A stretch of DNA of 64,000 nt from Paracentrotus lividus (Eukaryota > Echinodermata > Echinoidea > Camarodonta > Echinidae), in the NCBI GenBank assembly GCA_940671915.1, contig CALNVZ010003433.1, positions 50,947,915 to 51,011,914 of the forward strand, in the 5' to 3' direction. Below, one piece after another: positions 10,949-22,677 of this stretch. Under the pieces are notes generated by a model. The model searched no databases. It had not been told where the DNA came from and saw nothing but the letters and a program-made list of their open reading frames with translations. Numbering within the stretch: the first letter of the stretch is position 1; the number at the start of each line of letters is the position of its first letter. The translations under genes and the position numbers were made by a program.

Positions 10949-11535
10949 GTATGTAATATTTAACCTTTGAACCTAAATGGTCACTTTAGCAACCAGTCAG
11001 AAACAGTAAAATATCCCAAAAGGCCACTTTCCATGTACACTGCACCCTTGACAATTCATTTTATTAGGATTCACACTCTAAAACTTTATTTGCGAGTCTT
11101 CCAATGAATGATGACGCTATTGCAAATCATGTATAAGAGTCCCTTTAGTCCATAGTTTATTGAAACATACATTGTATCTGTTACAAACTTTACAATAAGA
11201 CTGTATGTGGTGAATTTATGAAATGTGCAAATAATTTACGGTTTAAATGGTTAAGCACTCCAGAACCGCCCTTCAGTTTACTCCTGGTTTTAACCTGCCA
11301 TAGCCCCAAACTGCCCCACCTGCCCGTCACCCCTATCCTTAAACCACCCGTCCTTCCTCCAGCACGCCACAGCCTAAGACTACTTGCAAATCAGTAGCGA
11401 ATCCACCAAGGCTCGTAACAAAGTAACGTCATGGCCCATGCAGAAACATAAAATAGAGCCGCTATTGTCCCTAGACAATTGGGCCGACCAAATGCTTTGA
11501 CAGCACCGATGCTGTATCTGCACTTGCAAATAATA
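10949..11535 (+). other. Intron G-H, 5' part
   Basis: No gene seen. A C-rich segment at about 11265-11430 stands out from the AT-rich surroundings but matches nothing I recognise. Confidence 0.5.
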
Positions 11536-11955
11536 CAGTCTGTGTAAAAAAAAATGGTACAGTCAGAAAAAAATTATTCAGGTGTGAAATATTTTCAGAT
11601 AATGTGTGTATGTGGTACCAAAATAAAGCCAAAAGATTTTCCTTGCTGATGCGCTTTGTTCTCTATAATTTGCTTTCATAAAACAAAAGTTATGCTAAAT
11701 TTTGTGCGACGAGGAACACATCGAAATTGAGCACTTCATATCCATTATGCGAAACCTATACACAAAGGCATGGGACGCCGTGCGAAAAGTGGATTTTTCT
11801 TGATTGTAGAAAACAACACCAAATGTGATGAAAAAAATTGCAGGTGAAAGTCTGATCTTCCTGCTTTATGAAAATGCCAACCATAGCAGGCTGTGATTAA
11901 ACTTTATACTATAAAAAATGTTTTCCACTTGTACCATTTTATTTGACACAGACTG
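11536..11955. mobile_element. Mariner-like MITE, 420 bp
   Basis: Ends CAGTCTGTGTAAAAAAAAAT and the complement of ATTTTATTTGACACAGACTG, with ATGGTACA just inside both. TA on each side (11534-11535, 11956-11957). No transposase frame. TIR type and TA duplication fit the Tc1/mariner group, but the ends differ from the 4618 family. Confidence 0.78.
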
Positions 11956-12264
11956 TATATTCATTTGTTTTAGAGTCTAAAATACATCATTTTGGCAAGT
12001 AGTTTTCAGAAGTAAACTGACTTGTTACACTCAGCCTCTGAGTTCTAATGTGTAAATAATGGTTGTTGATGTGTAGCTTTATTTGGTTTTATAATCCCTG
12101 CATTAAAAGATTGTAGTTGATATGGATTATTGGTCTGGATTGAAACTTACCACCAACAAGCTCAAACTCTCAAAATACTGCATTGGACAAAGCATGAATA
12201 TTTTCTTTGAATTAGGTTTACCGCCCTGGCACGGCCTAATGGCACGTCCGATTCTCAATTTGAC

Positions 12265-13340
12265 CAAAGTTCCTGTTAGTTAATGACTTCCTAAAGATAT
12301 GTGCTGAGTTTCAAGAATTAACTCATAGTATAACAAGCCAAAAATTAACAATGAAAATGGGAAATATTTGACTTTTGTTCACTTTTTTGTTCAAACTCTA
12401 TACATAAAGTCAATGGGAGGAAATCAATAATGAACAATAGTCAAATATTGCCCATTTTCATCGTAAATTTTTTGGTCCTTATACTGTGAGTTAATTCTTG
12501 AAATTTGGCACTAATCTAACGAAAGTCATTAACTAACAGTGAATTTTTTAATGTTTTTCTCATATCTTGTGTTCACTGAAGCATAAAAAATTGGGATTTT
12601 TGCGAAAATGAAATCAAATGAATACATTTAAACGAATTGTTATGGTTAAGCAAAGTAAGCAATTTAATTTTGGTCTCTAAATAAAAAAGCAGCTTTTCCA
12701 GAGCCACGTGCTCACTGAAGCATGAATTTTTGAATAAATGCAATATGTTCATGTACACACGTGCACCGGTCTTAAAAATAATACAAAAACAGATATCCAC
12801 ATTATTTTTAGTGTACAAAATGGAAAGAATACTTATTTAGTGTTTTTCACATGGTATTGTATTGTGTTCAACCGTGAATTGATTTAATGTTTTTTTGCAA
12901 AAGTTAAAAACACTCTTCCTAGACATGAACCCCAACATATTTGATCAATTTAACAGTGGAAAAGAAGTATAAATCGCAGTTTTGGCATTTTTGCTGCATG
13001 CTCACTGAACCGTGAAATTTTACTCAAATGTCCTTTCCGTATGTGTGGAAGGACGTTTTGCTTACATTCTGATGCATGAAATGTTTAAAATCTAAAAATT
13101 GGTCTGATATAATTGAATCATAGTTGTGATTTTAGGCTTGTGAACTTCAAAAAATGAAATTTTTGCATTCAACCATTGCTCACTGAAGCATGACTTTGTG
13201 ACTTTTCCTAAAATTCCCTCGCATGGTAGCTAATTAAATTCCCTACATGGACATGTAATTAGATTTTTAAAACTCTTCCTATCAAAAAAATTATTGATAT
13301 TTGAAATAGGGGGAACTTCTTTTTGTGTTGTGTTTATGTA
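12265..13340. mobile_element. Fold-back element, left arm truncated
   Basis: The right arm (about 12425-13340) resembles the right arm of the palindrome at 54978-56944, down to the terminal GAAATAGGGGGAACTTCTTT. Only about 130 bp of left arm (from GTTAGTTAATGAC) remains, folding onto about 12430-12540 around a loop with CATAAAGTCAATGGGAGGAA. The sub-motif CTCACTGAAGCATGA or CACTGAACCGTGAA recurs every 100-150 bp. The open frame at 12573-12818 (-) is part of the repeat. It ends about 30 bp before exon H. Confidence 0.75.
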
Positions 13341-13371
13341 ATTTTTATTTTATATTTGGTTGTCATTACAG

Positions 13372-13459
13372 GGTGATGTTGTTCTAAGAGTAGCAGCGAA
13401 TGACGGGGATCTAGGGGTGAATCCAAGAAACTCAATCATCTATCGGCTGATTGAGAATG
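13372..13459 (+). CDS. Cadherin gene, exon H
   Basis: 88 nt between TCATTACAG and GTAAAC, entering in phase 0 and leaving in phase 1. Encodes GDVVLRVAANDGDLGVNPRN then SIIYRLIEN, the A-x-D-x-D (here ANDGD) core of an EC repeat and its next strand. Follows exon G's IPEDTQV. Confidence 0.94.
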
Positions 13460-13956
13460 GTAAACTGCTCAAACCATTCAAAAATTTTAGATATTTTGTT
13501 ACAAATGGATTACTATCTACTTAACTTACTAACCCGGTTGCAACTTTGTTATTAGGGAAAAGTTGGTACCTAGACATTTGCACTTTTTTCATTCTGTTGA
13601 AATAATTTTTTTTTTCACTTGCTCTTTTTACATTGAAATATATTTTCCAAAATATGCATGTCTACATTCAATGAACTTTTTTAAGGGTTACCTAATGTAT
13701 TTCTCTGAAAACTGAAAATATTGTGGAATCCTTTAAAATTAATTGAGATAACAACAGGCTAATTCAGTTCTTCATTTTGCTTGATTTACATAACTTTATG
13801 GGCAAATGCACTTTTTAACATGACTAACAATTAACACTTGTAACTTTCAAGAATAATGCATTATGTGTTATAGCATTTTTATTTGTCGGTAAGTTTTTCA
13901 GGATTTAAAAGATATATTTCTTCAAAGGAATATCAGAATTTTACTCTATGCAAACA
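13460..13956 (+). other. Intron H-I, 5' part, no feature seen
   Basis: AT-rich sequence between exon H and the large fold-back element. No gene seen. Confidence 0.55.
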
Positions 13957-15239
13957 TAGTCTGTAAGATAAGGACCATAGATGTTCACTTTCGGCAGAAA
14001 GTGTGAAATTTGGCACATAGAGGTATTTTTGGACGCTGATTTCAAAAATTGCCGGCCCCAAGAGATCCGACCACTCGATCGGCCGCCATTTTGAAATCCA
14101 AGATGGCCGCCATGAAAACCATTGAAACTCCCTAACTTGAGTTCCAGGTGGCATGTGGCACTTAAATTTGGTACAAAGATATATTTTGACATCTTGAATT
14201 CGAATATTGCCAGCTCCCATCGATTTGACCACTCAGTCGGCCGCCATCTTGAAATCCAAGATGGCCACAATGAAAAACATTGATTTGCATAACTTGAGTT
14301 GTAATTGACATGTGGTACTGAAATTTGGTACACAGATGCATTTTGACATTCTGCATTCAAATATTGCCGGCCCCCATCGATCCGATCACGCAGTCGGCCG
14401 CCATCTTGAATTCCAACATGGCCGCCATGAAAATAACTGAATATGCCTAACTTGGGTTATAACTGACATGTGATACTGAAATTTGGTACAGAGATGTATT
14501 TTGACATTCTAAATTCAAATATTGCCGGCCCCCACCAATCTGATCACCCACTCGGCCGCCATCTTGGATTTCAAAATGGCCACCATGAAATCACTGAATA
14601 TGCCTTACTTGAGTTCTAATTGACATATAGCACTGAAATTTGGTACATAGTGGTATTTTGACATTCTGAATTCAAATATTACCGGCCCCCATCGATCCGA
14701 TCACTCAGTCGGCCGCCATCTTGAATTTCAAAATGGCCGCCATGAAAATCACTGAATATGCCTAATTTGGGTTATAAATGAAATGTGGTACTGAAATTTG
14801 GTACACAGATGTATTTTGACATTCTGAATTCAAATATTACCGGCCCCCATCGATCCGATCACTCAGTCGGCCGCCATCTTGAATTTCAAAATGGCCGCCA
14901 TGAAAATCACTGAATATGCCTAACTTGGGTTATAAATGACATGTGGTACTGAAATTTGGTACACAGATGTAATTTGACATTCTGCATTCAAATATTACCG
15001 GCCCCCATCGATCCGATCTCTCAGTCGGCCGCCATCTTGAATTTCAAAATGGCCACCCTGAAAATCACTGAATATGCCTAACTTGGGTTATAAATGACAT
15101 GTGGTACTAAAATTTGGTACATAGTGGTATTTTGACATTCTGAATTCAAATATCGCCGGCCCCAATCGGTCCGAATGCTCAATCGGCTGCCATCTCGATT
15201 TCTAAGATGGCTGCTATCTTGCATGTTTAATTACATGTA

Positions 15240-16330
15240 CATAGCAATGTGTTTTTGCTATACTAGTTTTATCTTGAAAAATCCTAAATTCCACAATTTC
15301 CAGCTTCAAGAGCTTTGACTAATGAGTTGGCTGTCATGTTGAATTCCAAGATGGCGGCAATCTTGATTTATTGGAAATCCCTATTTTCAGTCAAGTTGAT
15401 ATCGGTTCCACCATAATAAACCTTTGCAATGCCATTTTCTCTGTTAAGTTAAATATGTAAACTCCTAAACCAAACGTATTCGGAGCCAAATTTTATGACA
15501 ATAACAGTGTAAACAGTCTCAATTCAAAGAATAGTATTGATTAATTATAGGAATTCCCCTCTAAACACTCTTGTGTGATTGCATAAAAGTCATAAAGCCA
15601 TAGCAACACAACCTGGATCTGAAGTAGCATGGTGTTGCATCAAAGTTAGAGAAAAAGTAATTAATCAACTTTGTAGTCTCTTTGAAATAAAAATGTCAAG
15701 TTAATTTAACAGAAGTAAACTGTTATTTATGAATGTATATCATTTAAAGAATGAAGATATTATACAAGCGTTTTAATAAGAGTTTTTAAACTACACTATT
15801 TATCATGTTGTTATCCTTTTAAAGGGCAATAAATATGTGTTGCAATGAACAATTAGCATTATTGTTAATTGTCAAATCAGTAAATGACCTTATTTCATGT
15901 ATTCATTTAAAATATGTTAACTATTTAATGAAATGTCTATAACAATTTTACTATAGCTCAATATGTGAGAATTATTCTTATTTTACGATTATTATTAGTA
16001 TTATTTGCTTTTATATTGTATCTATGTATTTATTGTTGCTGAAAGATAATTGATTAAATGAAGAATTTACCTCAAATTAAATGAATAAAAAATATACATA
16101 AAAGTAAATAGGGCCTATGATAGACAATTAATTTATTCATTTATCTCCAACGGAAGAACCATGCAAATTGGTAGAAACACACGCAACTGCTGTGTGATAA
16201 ATATTGGAACCAGACAGCTATGAAAAGCTATAGGGCCTATCATGTACGTCATTTAGAATTCATGGTGTCGTAATTGTGCTAATATTGGGTATGATTATGT
16301 TGGTCATATTTCTATGGGCAGATACTATTT
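15240..16330. other. Non-repetitive middle of the fold-back element
   Basis: About 1.1 kb of AT-rich DNA between the two arms, without a long open frame. Contains the SINE fragment at 16119-16230. Confidence 0.6.
16119..16230 (-). mobile_element. 5'-truncated SINE fragment
   Basis: Complement matches the body of the 276-bp SINE (CATAGCTGTCTGGTTCCAAT to CAAATGAATAAA-type tail). It is flanked by identical TAGGGCCTAT at 16109-16118 and 16231-16240, consistent with a 10-bp target duplication. Confidence 0.75.
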
Positions 16331-17976
16331 TAATTCGGGACATCAAACTACCAATATGTACCAAATTTCAGTGCCTTATGTCAATTAGAACTCAAGTTAG
16401 GCATATTATTGATTTTCATGGCGGCCATCTTTGAATTTGAGATGGCGGCCGACTGAGTAGTTGAATCAATTGGGACTGGCGATATTTGAATTCAGTATGT
16501 CAAAATACCTTTGCGCATGAAATACCACATATATCATTTATAACTCAAGTTACTCACATCGATGATTTACATGGCGGCCATTTTGGAATTCAAGATGGCG
16601 GCTGACTTAGTGATCAGATATTTGAATTAAGTATGTCAAAATACCATTGCGCATGAAATTTCAATACCACATATGTCATTTATAACTCAAGTTACTCACA
16701 TCGATGATTTACACGGCGGCCATTTTGGAATTCAAGATGGCGGCTGACTTAGTGATCAGATCGATGGGGGCCGGCAATATTTGAATTCAGAAATGTCAAA
16801 ATACATCTTTGTACCAAATTTTAGTACCACATGTCATTTATAACCCAAGTTAGGCATATTCAGTGATTTTCAGGGTGGCCATTTTGAAATTCAAGATGGC
16901 GGCCGACTGAGTGATCGGATTGATGGGGGCCGGTAATATTTGAATGCAGAATGTCAAAATACATCTCTGTACCAAATTTCAGTACCACATGTCATTTATA
17001 AAACAAGTTAGGCATATTCAGTGATTTTCATGGCGGCCATTTTGAAATTCAAGATGGCGGCCGACTGAGTGATCAGATCGATGGGGGCCGGTAATATTCG
17101 AATGCAGAATGTCAAAATACATGTCTGTACCAAATTTCAGTACCAAATGTCATTTATAACCCAAGTTAGGCATATTCAGTGATTTTCATGGTGGCCATTT
17201 TGAAATTCAAGATGGCGGCCGACTGAGTGATCGGACTGATGGGGGCCGGCAATATTTGAATGCAGAATGTCAAAATACATCTGTGTACCAAATTTCAGTA
17301 CCACATGTCATTTATAACCCAAGTTAGGCATATTCAGTGATTTTCATGGCGGCCATTTTGAAATTCAAGATGGCGGCCGACCAGGTGGTCGGACAGGTGG
17401 GGGCCGGCAATATTTGAATTCAGGGTGTCAAAGTACATCTGTGTACCAAATTTCAGTACCACATGTCAATTAAAACTCAAGTTAGGTATACCTATGATTT
17501 TCATGGCAGCCATTTTGAAATTCAAGATGGCGGCCGATTGAGGGGTCAAATCGATGGGGGCTTACAATATTCGAATTCAGGATGTCAAAATACATCTGTG
17601 TACCAAATTTCAGTGCCACATGCCACTTAGAACTCAAGTTATGCCGTTTCTATGGTTTTTCATGGCGGCCATCTTGGATTTCAAAATGGCGGCCGATCAA
17701 GTGGTCGGATCGCTTGCGGCCGGCAATTTTTGAAATCAGCGCCCCAAAATACCCTTATGAGCCAAATTTCACACTTTCTGCCGGAAGTGAACAACTCGAC
17801 CATTTTTTGGTCCTTATCTTACAGACTAACAGGGCTGTGAGCCCAATAAGAGCTCTAAAATATCAAAGTACGTAACAAAATTATTTCTTTTGAAAGCTGC
17901 AACATTTCAAATTGTCTACCCAGAAAACGGGTACATCTGTATTTACTAACTGCTTCAACTACTAATCAACTTTCAG

Positions 17977-18083
17977 CGACTGGCACATTTTCTGTTGATG
18001 AAAATAATGGAGATATAAAAGTTGAGAAGATTCTTGATCGTGAAACAGACCCCATCACTCAGCTGTTTACTCTTACAGTACAG
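17977..18083 (+). CDS. Cadherin gene, exon I
   Basis: 107 nt between CTTTCAG and GTAATA. Takes 2 nt to finish the phase-1 codon from exon H (giving NATGTFSVD) and ends in phase 0. Encodes TFSVDENNGDIKVEKILDRE then TDPITQLFTLTVQ. DxxxGDIKVxxxLDRE is the canonical EC-repeat signature. Its true partner downstream is exon J at 43800, as shown by phase and sequence. Confidence 0.96.
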
Positions 18084-18320
18084 GTAATATGCAGATAGAG
18101 AGGTCCTGTTCTTATTGTGCACTTCATAAATGTAGCCCTTAATAATAGTGTGACAGTAAGATGATATGACATTTGCTATGACAATATTTTCTTAATTAGT
18201 GTAGAGAATTGAAGGTGGAGAAATGCCATAAAATCAACAGTTGGCTAGTAAGATACACCATGCACAGGGATAAGTCTGTAAAGTCGGCAAGGAAACTAAA
18301 AATAAGTTGAAGTCGGTTCT
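18084..18320 (+). other. Intron I-J, 5' part
   Basis: No feature seen before the small TIR element. Confidence 0.55.
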
Positions 18321-18468
18321 AGGACAACTACCCTCAATTTACAACTTGGATAACTGCTCCCACCCAAAATGTACCACCTACCCCTAACAGTGCACCTATC
18401 CTTAACCCTATTTCTGGGGGGTAATGTCTTAGGGGGCTGGAAGGTAATTGTCCAGGGGTAGTTGTCCT
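18321..18468. mobile_element. Small TIR element, AGGACAACTACCCC family, copy 2
   Basis: 148 bp, AGGACAACTACCCTC at the left and GGGGTAGTTGTCCT at the right. Interior CCTATTTCTGGGGGG matches, inverted, the CAGAAATAGGG of the 10428 copy. Confidence 0.7.
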
Positions 18469-18609
18469 GATACAGTTGAAATCATGAGAAGGACTGGGAC
18501 GATTCAAATGGGTGTTATGAAATAAAAGCACATTAAGGAGATGAGAGCTAGCAGATATTATTATTTCATAGTCATATAAACAAACTAGAATATGGGGTCA
18601 CACGCACTC

Positions 18610-21144
18610 CAGTCTCTCCATTGACATACAGCAGTAGAAGTGTGATCATTTTGAATGTCTCTCCTCACCAGTCTCTCCATTGACACACAGCAGTAGAAGT
18701 GTGATCATTTTGAATGTCACACCTCACTAGTCTCTCCATTGACACACAGCAGTAGAAGTGTGATCATTTTGAATGTCTCTCCCCACCAGTCTCTCCATTG
18801 ACACACAGCAGTAGAAGTGTGATCATTTTGAATGTCACTCCTCACCAGTCTGTCCATTGACAACACAACAGTAGAAGTGTGATCATTTGAATGTCCTCCT
18901 CACCAGTCTCTCTATTGACACAAACAGTAGAAGTGTGATCATTTGAATGTCCTCCTCACCAGTCTCTCCATTGACACACAGCAGTAGAAGTGTGATCATT
19001 TTATGTCTCTCCTCACCAGTCTCTCCATTGACACACAGCAGTAGAAGTGTGATCATTTTGAATGTCTCTCCTCACCAGTCTCTCCATTGACACACAGCAG
19101 TAGAAGTGTGATCATTTTGAATGTCCCTCTCACCAGTCTCTCCATTGACACACAGCAGTAGAAGTGTGATCATTTTGAATGTTCCTCCTCACCAGTCTCT
19201 CCATTGACACACACAGTAGAAGTGTGATCATTTTGAATGTTCCTCCTCACCAGTCTCTCTTTGACACACAGCAGTGGAGTGTGATCATTTTGAATGTCAC
19301 TCCTCACCAGTCTCTCCTATTGACACAAAGCAGTAGAAGTGTGATCATTTGAATGTTCCTTCCTCACCAGTCTCTCCATTGACACACAAGCAGTAGAAGT
19401 GTTACATTTTGAATGTCTCTCCTCACCAGTCTCTCATTGACACACAAGCAGTAGAAGTGTGATCATTTTGAATGTTCCTCCTCACCAGTCTCTCCATTGA
19501 CACACAGCTAGAAGTGTGATCATTTGAATGTCTCTCCTCACCAGTCTCTCCATTGACACACAGCAGTAGAAGTGTGATCATTTTGAATGTCTCTCCTCAC
19601 CAGTCTCTCTATTGACACACAACAGTAGAAGTGTGATCATTTTGAATGCTTCTCCTCACCAGTCTCTCCATTGACACACAACAGTAGAAGTGTGATCATT
19701 TTGAATGTCTCTCCTCACCAGTCTCTCTATTGACACACAACAGTATAAGTGTGATCATTTTGAATGCCTCTCCTCACCAGTCTCTCCATGACACACAACA
19801 GTAGAAGTGTGATCATTTTGAATGTCTCTCCTCACCAGTCTCTCCATTGACACAACAGTAGAAGTGTGATCATTTTGAATGTCACTCCTCACCAGTCTCT
19901 CCATTGAACACAGCAGTAGAAGTGTGATCATTTTGAATGTCCTCCTCACCAATCTCTCCATTGACACACAGCAGTAGAAGTTGATCATTTTGAATGTCTC
20001 TCCTCACCAGTCTCTCCATTGACACCAGCAGTAGAAGTGTGATCATTTTGAATGTCCCTCCTCACCAGTCTCTCCATTGACACACAGCAGTAGAAGTGTG
20101 ATCATTTTGAATGTTCCTCCTCACCAGTCTCTCCATTGACACACAGCAGTACGAAGTGTGATCATTTTGAATGTTTCCTCCTCACCAGTCTCTCATGACA
20201 CCACAGCAGTAGGAAGTGTGATCATTTTGAATGTCCTCCTCACCAGTCTCTCCATTGACACAAAGCAGTAGAAGTGTGATCATTTTGAATGTCTCTCCTC
20301 ACCAGTCTCTCATTTGACACACAGCAGTAGAAGTGTGATCATTTTGAATGTCCTCCTCACCAGTCTCTCCATTGACACACAGCAGTAGAAGTGTGATCAT
20401 TTTGAATGTCACTCCTCACCACTCTCTCCATTGACACAGCAGTAGTAGAAGTGTGATCATTTTGAATGTCCTCCTCACCAGTCTCTCCATTGACACACAG
20501 CAGTAGAAGTGTGATCATTTTGAATGTCTCCTCACCACTCTCTCCATTGACACACAGCAGTAGAAGTGTGATCATTTTTGAATGTTCCCTCCTCACCAGT
20601 CTTCCATTGACACACAGCAGTAGAAGTGTGATCATTTTGAATGTCTCTCCTCACCAGTCTCTCCATTGACACACAGCAGTAGAAGGTGATCATTTTGAAT
20701 GTTCCTCCTCACCAGTCTCTCCATGACACACAGCAGTAGATGTGTGATCATTTTGAATGTCCTCCTCACCAGTCTCTCTATTGAAACACAGCAGTAGAAG
20801 TGTGATCATTTTGAGATGTTCCTCCTCACCAGTCTTTCCATTGACACACAGCAGTAGAAGTTGATCATTTGAATGTCCTCCCTCACCAGTCTCTCTATGA
20901 CACAACAGCGTAGAAGTGTATGATCATTTGAATGTTCCTCCTCACCCAGTCTCTCCATTGACACACAGCAGTAGAAGTGTGATCATTTTGAATGTCCCTC
21001 CTCACCAGTCTCTCCATTGACACACAGCAGTAGAAGTGTGATCATTTTTAATGTCACACCTCACTAGTCTGTCCATTGACACACAGCAGTAGAAGTGTGA
21101 TCATTTTGAATGTCACTCCTCACCAGTCTCTCCATTGACACACA
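18610..21144. repeat. 59-bp minisatellite, about 43 copies, truncated by gap
   Basis: Unit begins CAGTCTCTCCATTGACACAC and continues AGCAGTAGAAGTGTGATCAT then TTTGAATGTCTCTCCTCAC. 2.5 kb long, ended by the N gap. Many units differ by one-base gains or losses. The peptides in overlapping open frames (19755-19988, 20357-20635, 20690-20905) are translations of the array. Confidence 0.95.
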
Positions 21145-21169
21145 NNNNNNNNNNNNNNNNNNNNNNNNN
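21145..21169. other. Assembly gap, 25 N
   Basis: Exactly 25 Ns inside the minisatellite. Sequence resumes with DNA not related to the minisatellite. A round 25 is a placeholder, not a measured size. Confidence 0.97.
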
Positions 21170-22362
21170 GAGAGATTGAAAAATCAGACTCTCTAGGCGT
21201 ATTTCTTTCTATTCAAGTTGATCTCATTCTTTGAAAAGCAGTTTGCTCGCCAATAATCAAGAACGAGGAAAACATAAGTGAACAAACTGCTTGCAAAATA
21301 CAAAATGGCTTATGGCAGCGTTCGCCTTGCGTCTTTAGAGTGATACGCCCTCTTCCTCTTAAGTTTTACAAACTAGAATTGATTATGATTTTTTGGCCTG
21401 CGAATTTTAGAGGGACATCGATTGCTTGAACTATATCGATTTAAGGGAATAGATTTTTTATGCATGTATTGAAAAAAATTAAATGAATACATTTCCACAT
21501 AATAAAAATAACAAAAGGCCAAAGGTGACATCATCAATTTTATGCTCATTGCATAAATAATGAGAACTATGCAGAGAACTTTAAAATTAACCTGAAAACA
21601 ATGAAATCATAACATGATTCAGTGCATAATCGGCGTATACTTTTTATATTTTACTGTACATTTTAAACAATTTTTTTAAAATTCATGGATGGGTCAACCC
21701 CTCCTTTAAGTTAAAGACATTGCATTAAGATATCCACGAGTGAACATATAAAAAGGGTCATTATTACATAATAGTTATCTTCACCTAAAAAAAATTCCGG
21801 AAACCTACCCCCAAAATAAATGACATTGTGTAGATACATGTTATGTAGGAATTCTGCGTATACTTCACCATGAGAGAAAATTTAAAAAATGTTTGTACAA
21901 GTATATCATTTTCAAACTTTGGCTCGATTTTCCAATATTTGAAGAAAAAAAAAAATGTCCATAAACATTACAATCTTAGAACATACAGATTATTATTTTC
22001 AAACTAGTAACTCATGGCATTTAATGAAATGAGTCTTTTGAGGATTGATTTATGTTAACAAACAAGTTCGATTAATTCTCTTTCTGCGCTATTTATGCCC
22101 AGGTCAAGTGCTAAGCCAGGCATTGTTACTTATAATGTGTCTTTTAGGGCTAAGGTTGTAATTTGTTTTAGGTTTTTCAAATTATTATTCCAAATGGTCA
22201 TGGTTCTTAGTCTTGTTGATAATTTAAAAAAAAAAAAAAACATCATAGGCATTCGGAAGAATTTTTTTTTCAGGGGAATTGGGACTGGAGCATAGGGGCA
22301 TGGCTCAGTTTTTCACCCCAAATATTGGCGGGATTTTTTTTTTAATTACCCCCCCCCCCCCC
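21170..22362. other. Sequence after the gap, likely upstream of window start
   Basis: AT-rich, no exon or repeat recognised. Since what follows (22363 on) matches position 1 onward, this stretch probably corresponds to the DNA just before this window. Ends in a C-run and A-run (22350-22374). Confidence 0.6.
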
Positions 22363-22677
22363 AAAAAAAAAAAAGAAAAAAATAAAATAAATAAAATAAT
22401 AAAATAAAAAGAAATACGTTGACAGGAGTTTTGAAAAGCAAAATGCCGGAAGTTCTTCTTTGAATTTTTTTATTTATTATATATTTTGTATTTATTTATT
22501 TATTTTTTAAATTTTTTTTAAAAATTAGTATTCCTACTTATCAAACTAAATGATCTATTATCTTAAATTCTGAAAAGAAATCTTCTTAGATCTGTTTGAA
22601 AACTTTTGGATATATCAAACTAAAAACAGTGCATTTTTTTGCCTAAAACAAAAAAGAAGATATCTATCACATCAACG

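Larger units (their letters stand above)
13957..17828. mobile_element. 3.9-kb fold-back element with tandem-repeat arms
   Basis: Left end TAGTCTGTAAGATAAGGACC and right end its exact complement (17809-17828). Left arm (about 14030-15200) is a tandem array with a 158-bp period (GGCCGCCATC at 14711, 14869, 15027). The right arm (about 16330-17760) is the same array inverted. Common units contain ATCTTGAATTTCAAAATGGC, CATGAAAATCACTGAATATG and GAAATTTGGTACACAGATGT. ACA flanks both ends (13954-13956, 17829-17831), a possible 3-bp duplication. No transposase frame; open frames in the arms are periodic by-products. Confidence 0.85.

Noticed and set aside
13933..14360. Minus-strand ORFs of about 100-139 residues
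   Set aside because: Periodic translation of the 158-bp repeat in the fold-back arm.
19755..20905. Open frames in the minisatellite as a repetitive protein
   Set aside because: The 59-bp unit is not a multiple of three, and the frames depend on small indels. No splice or domain evidence.
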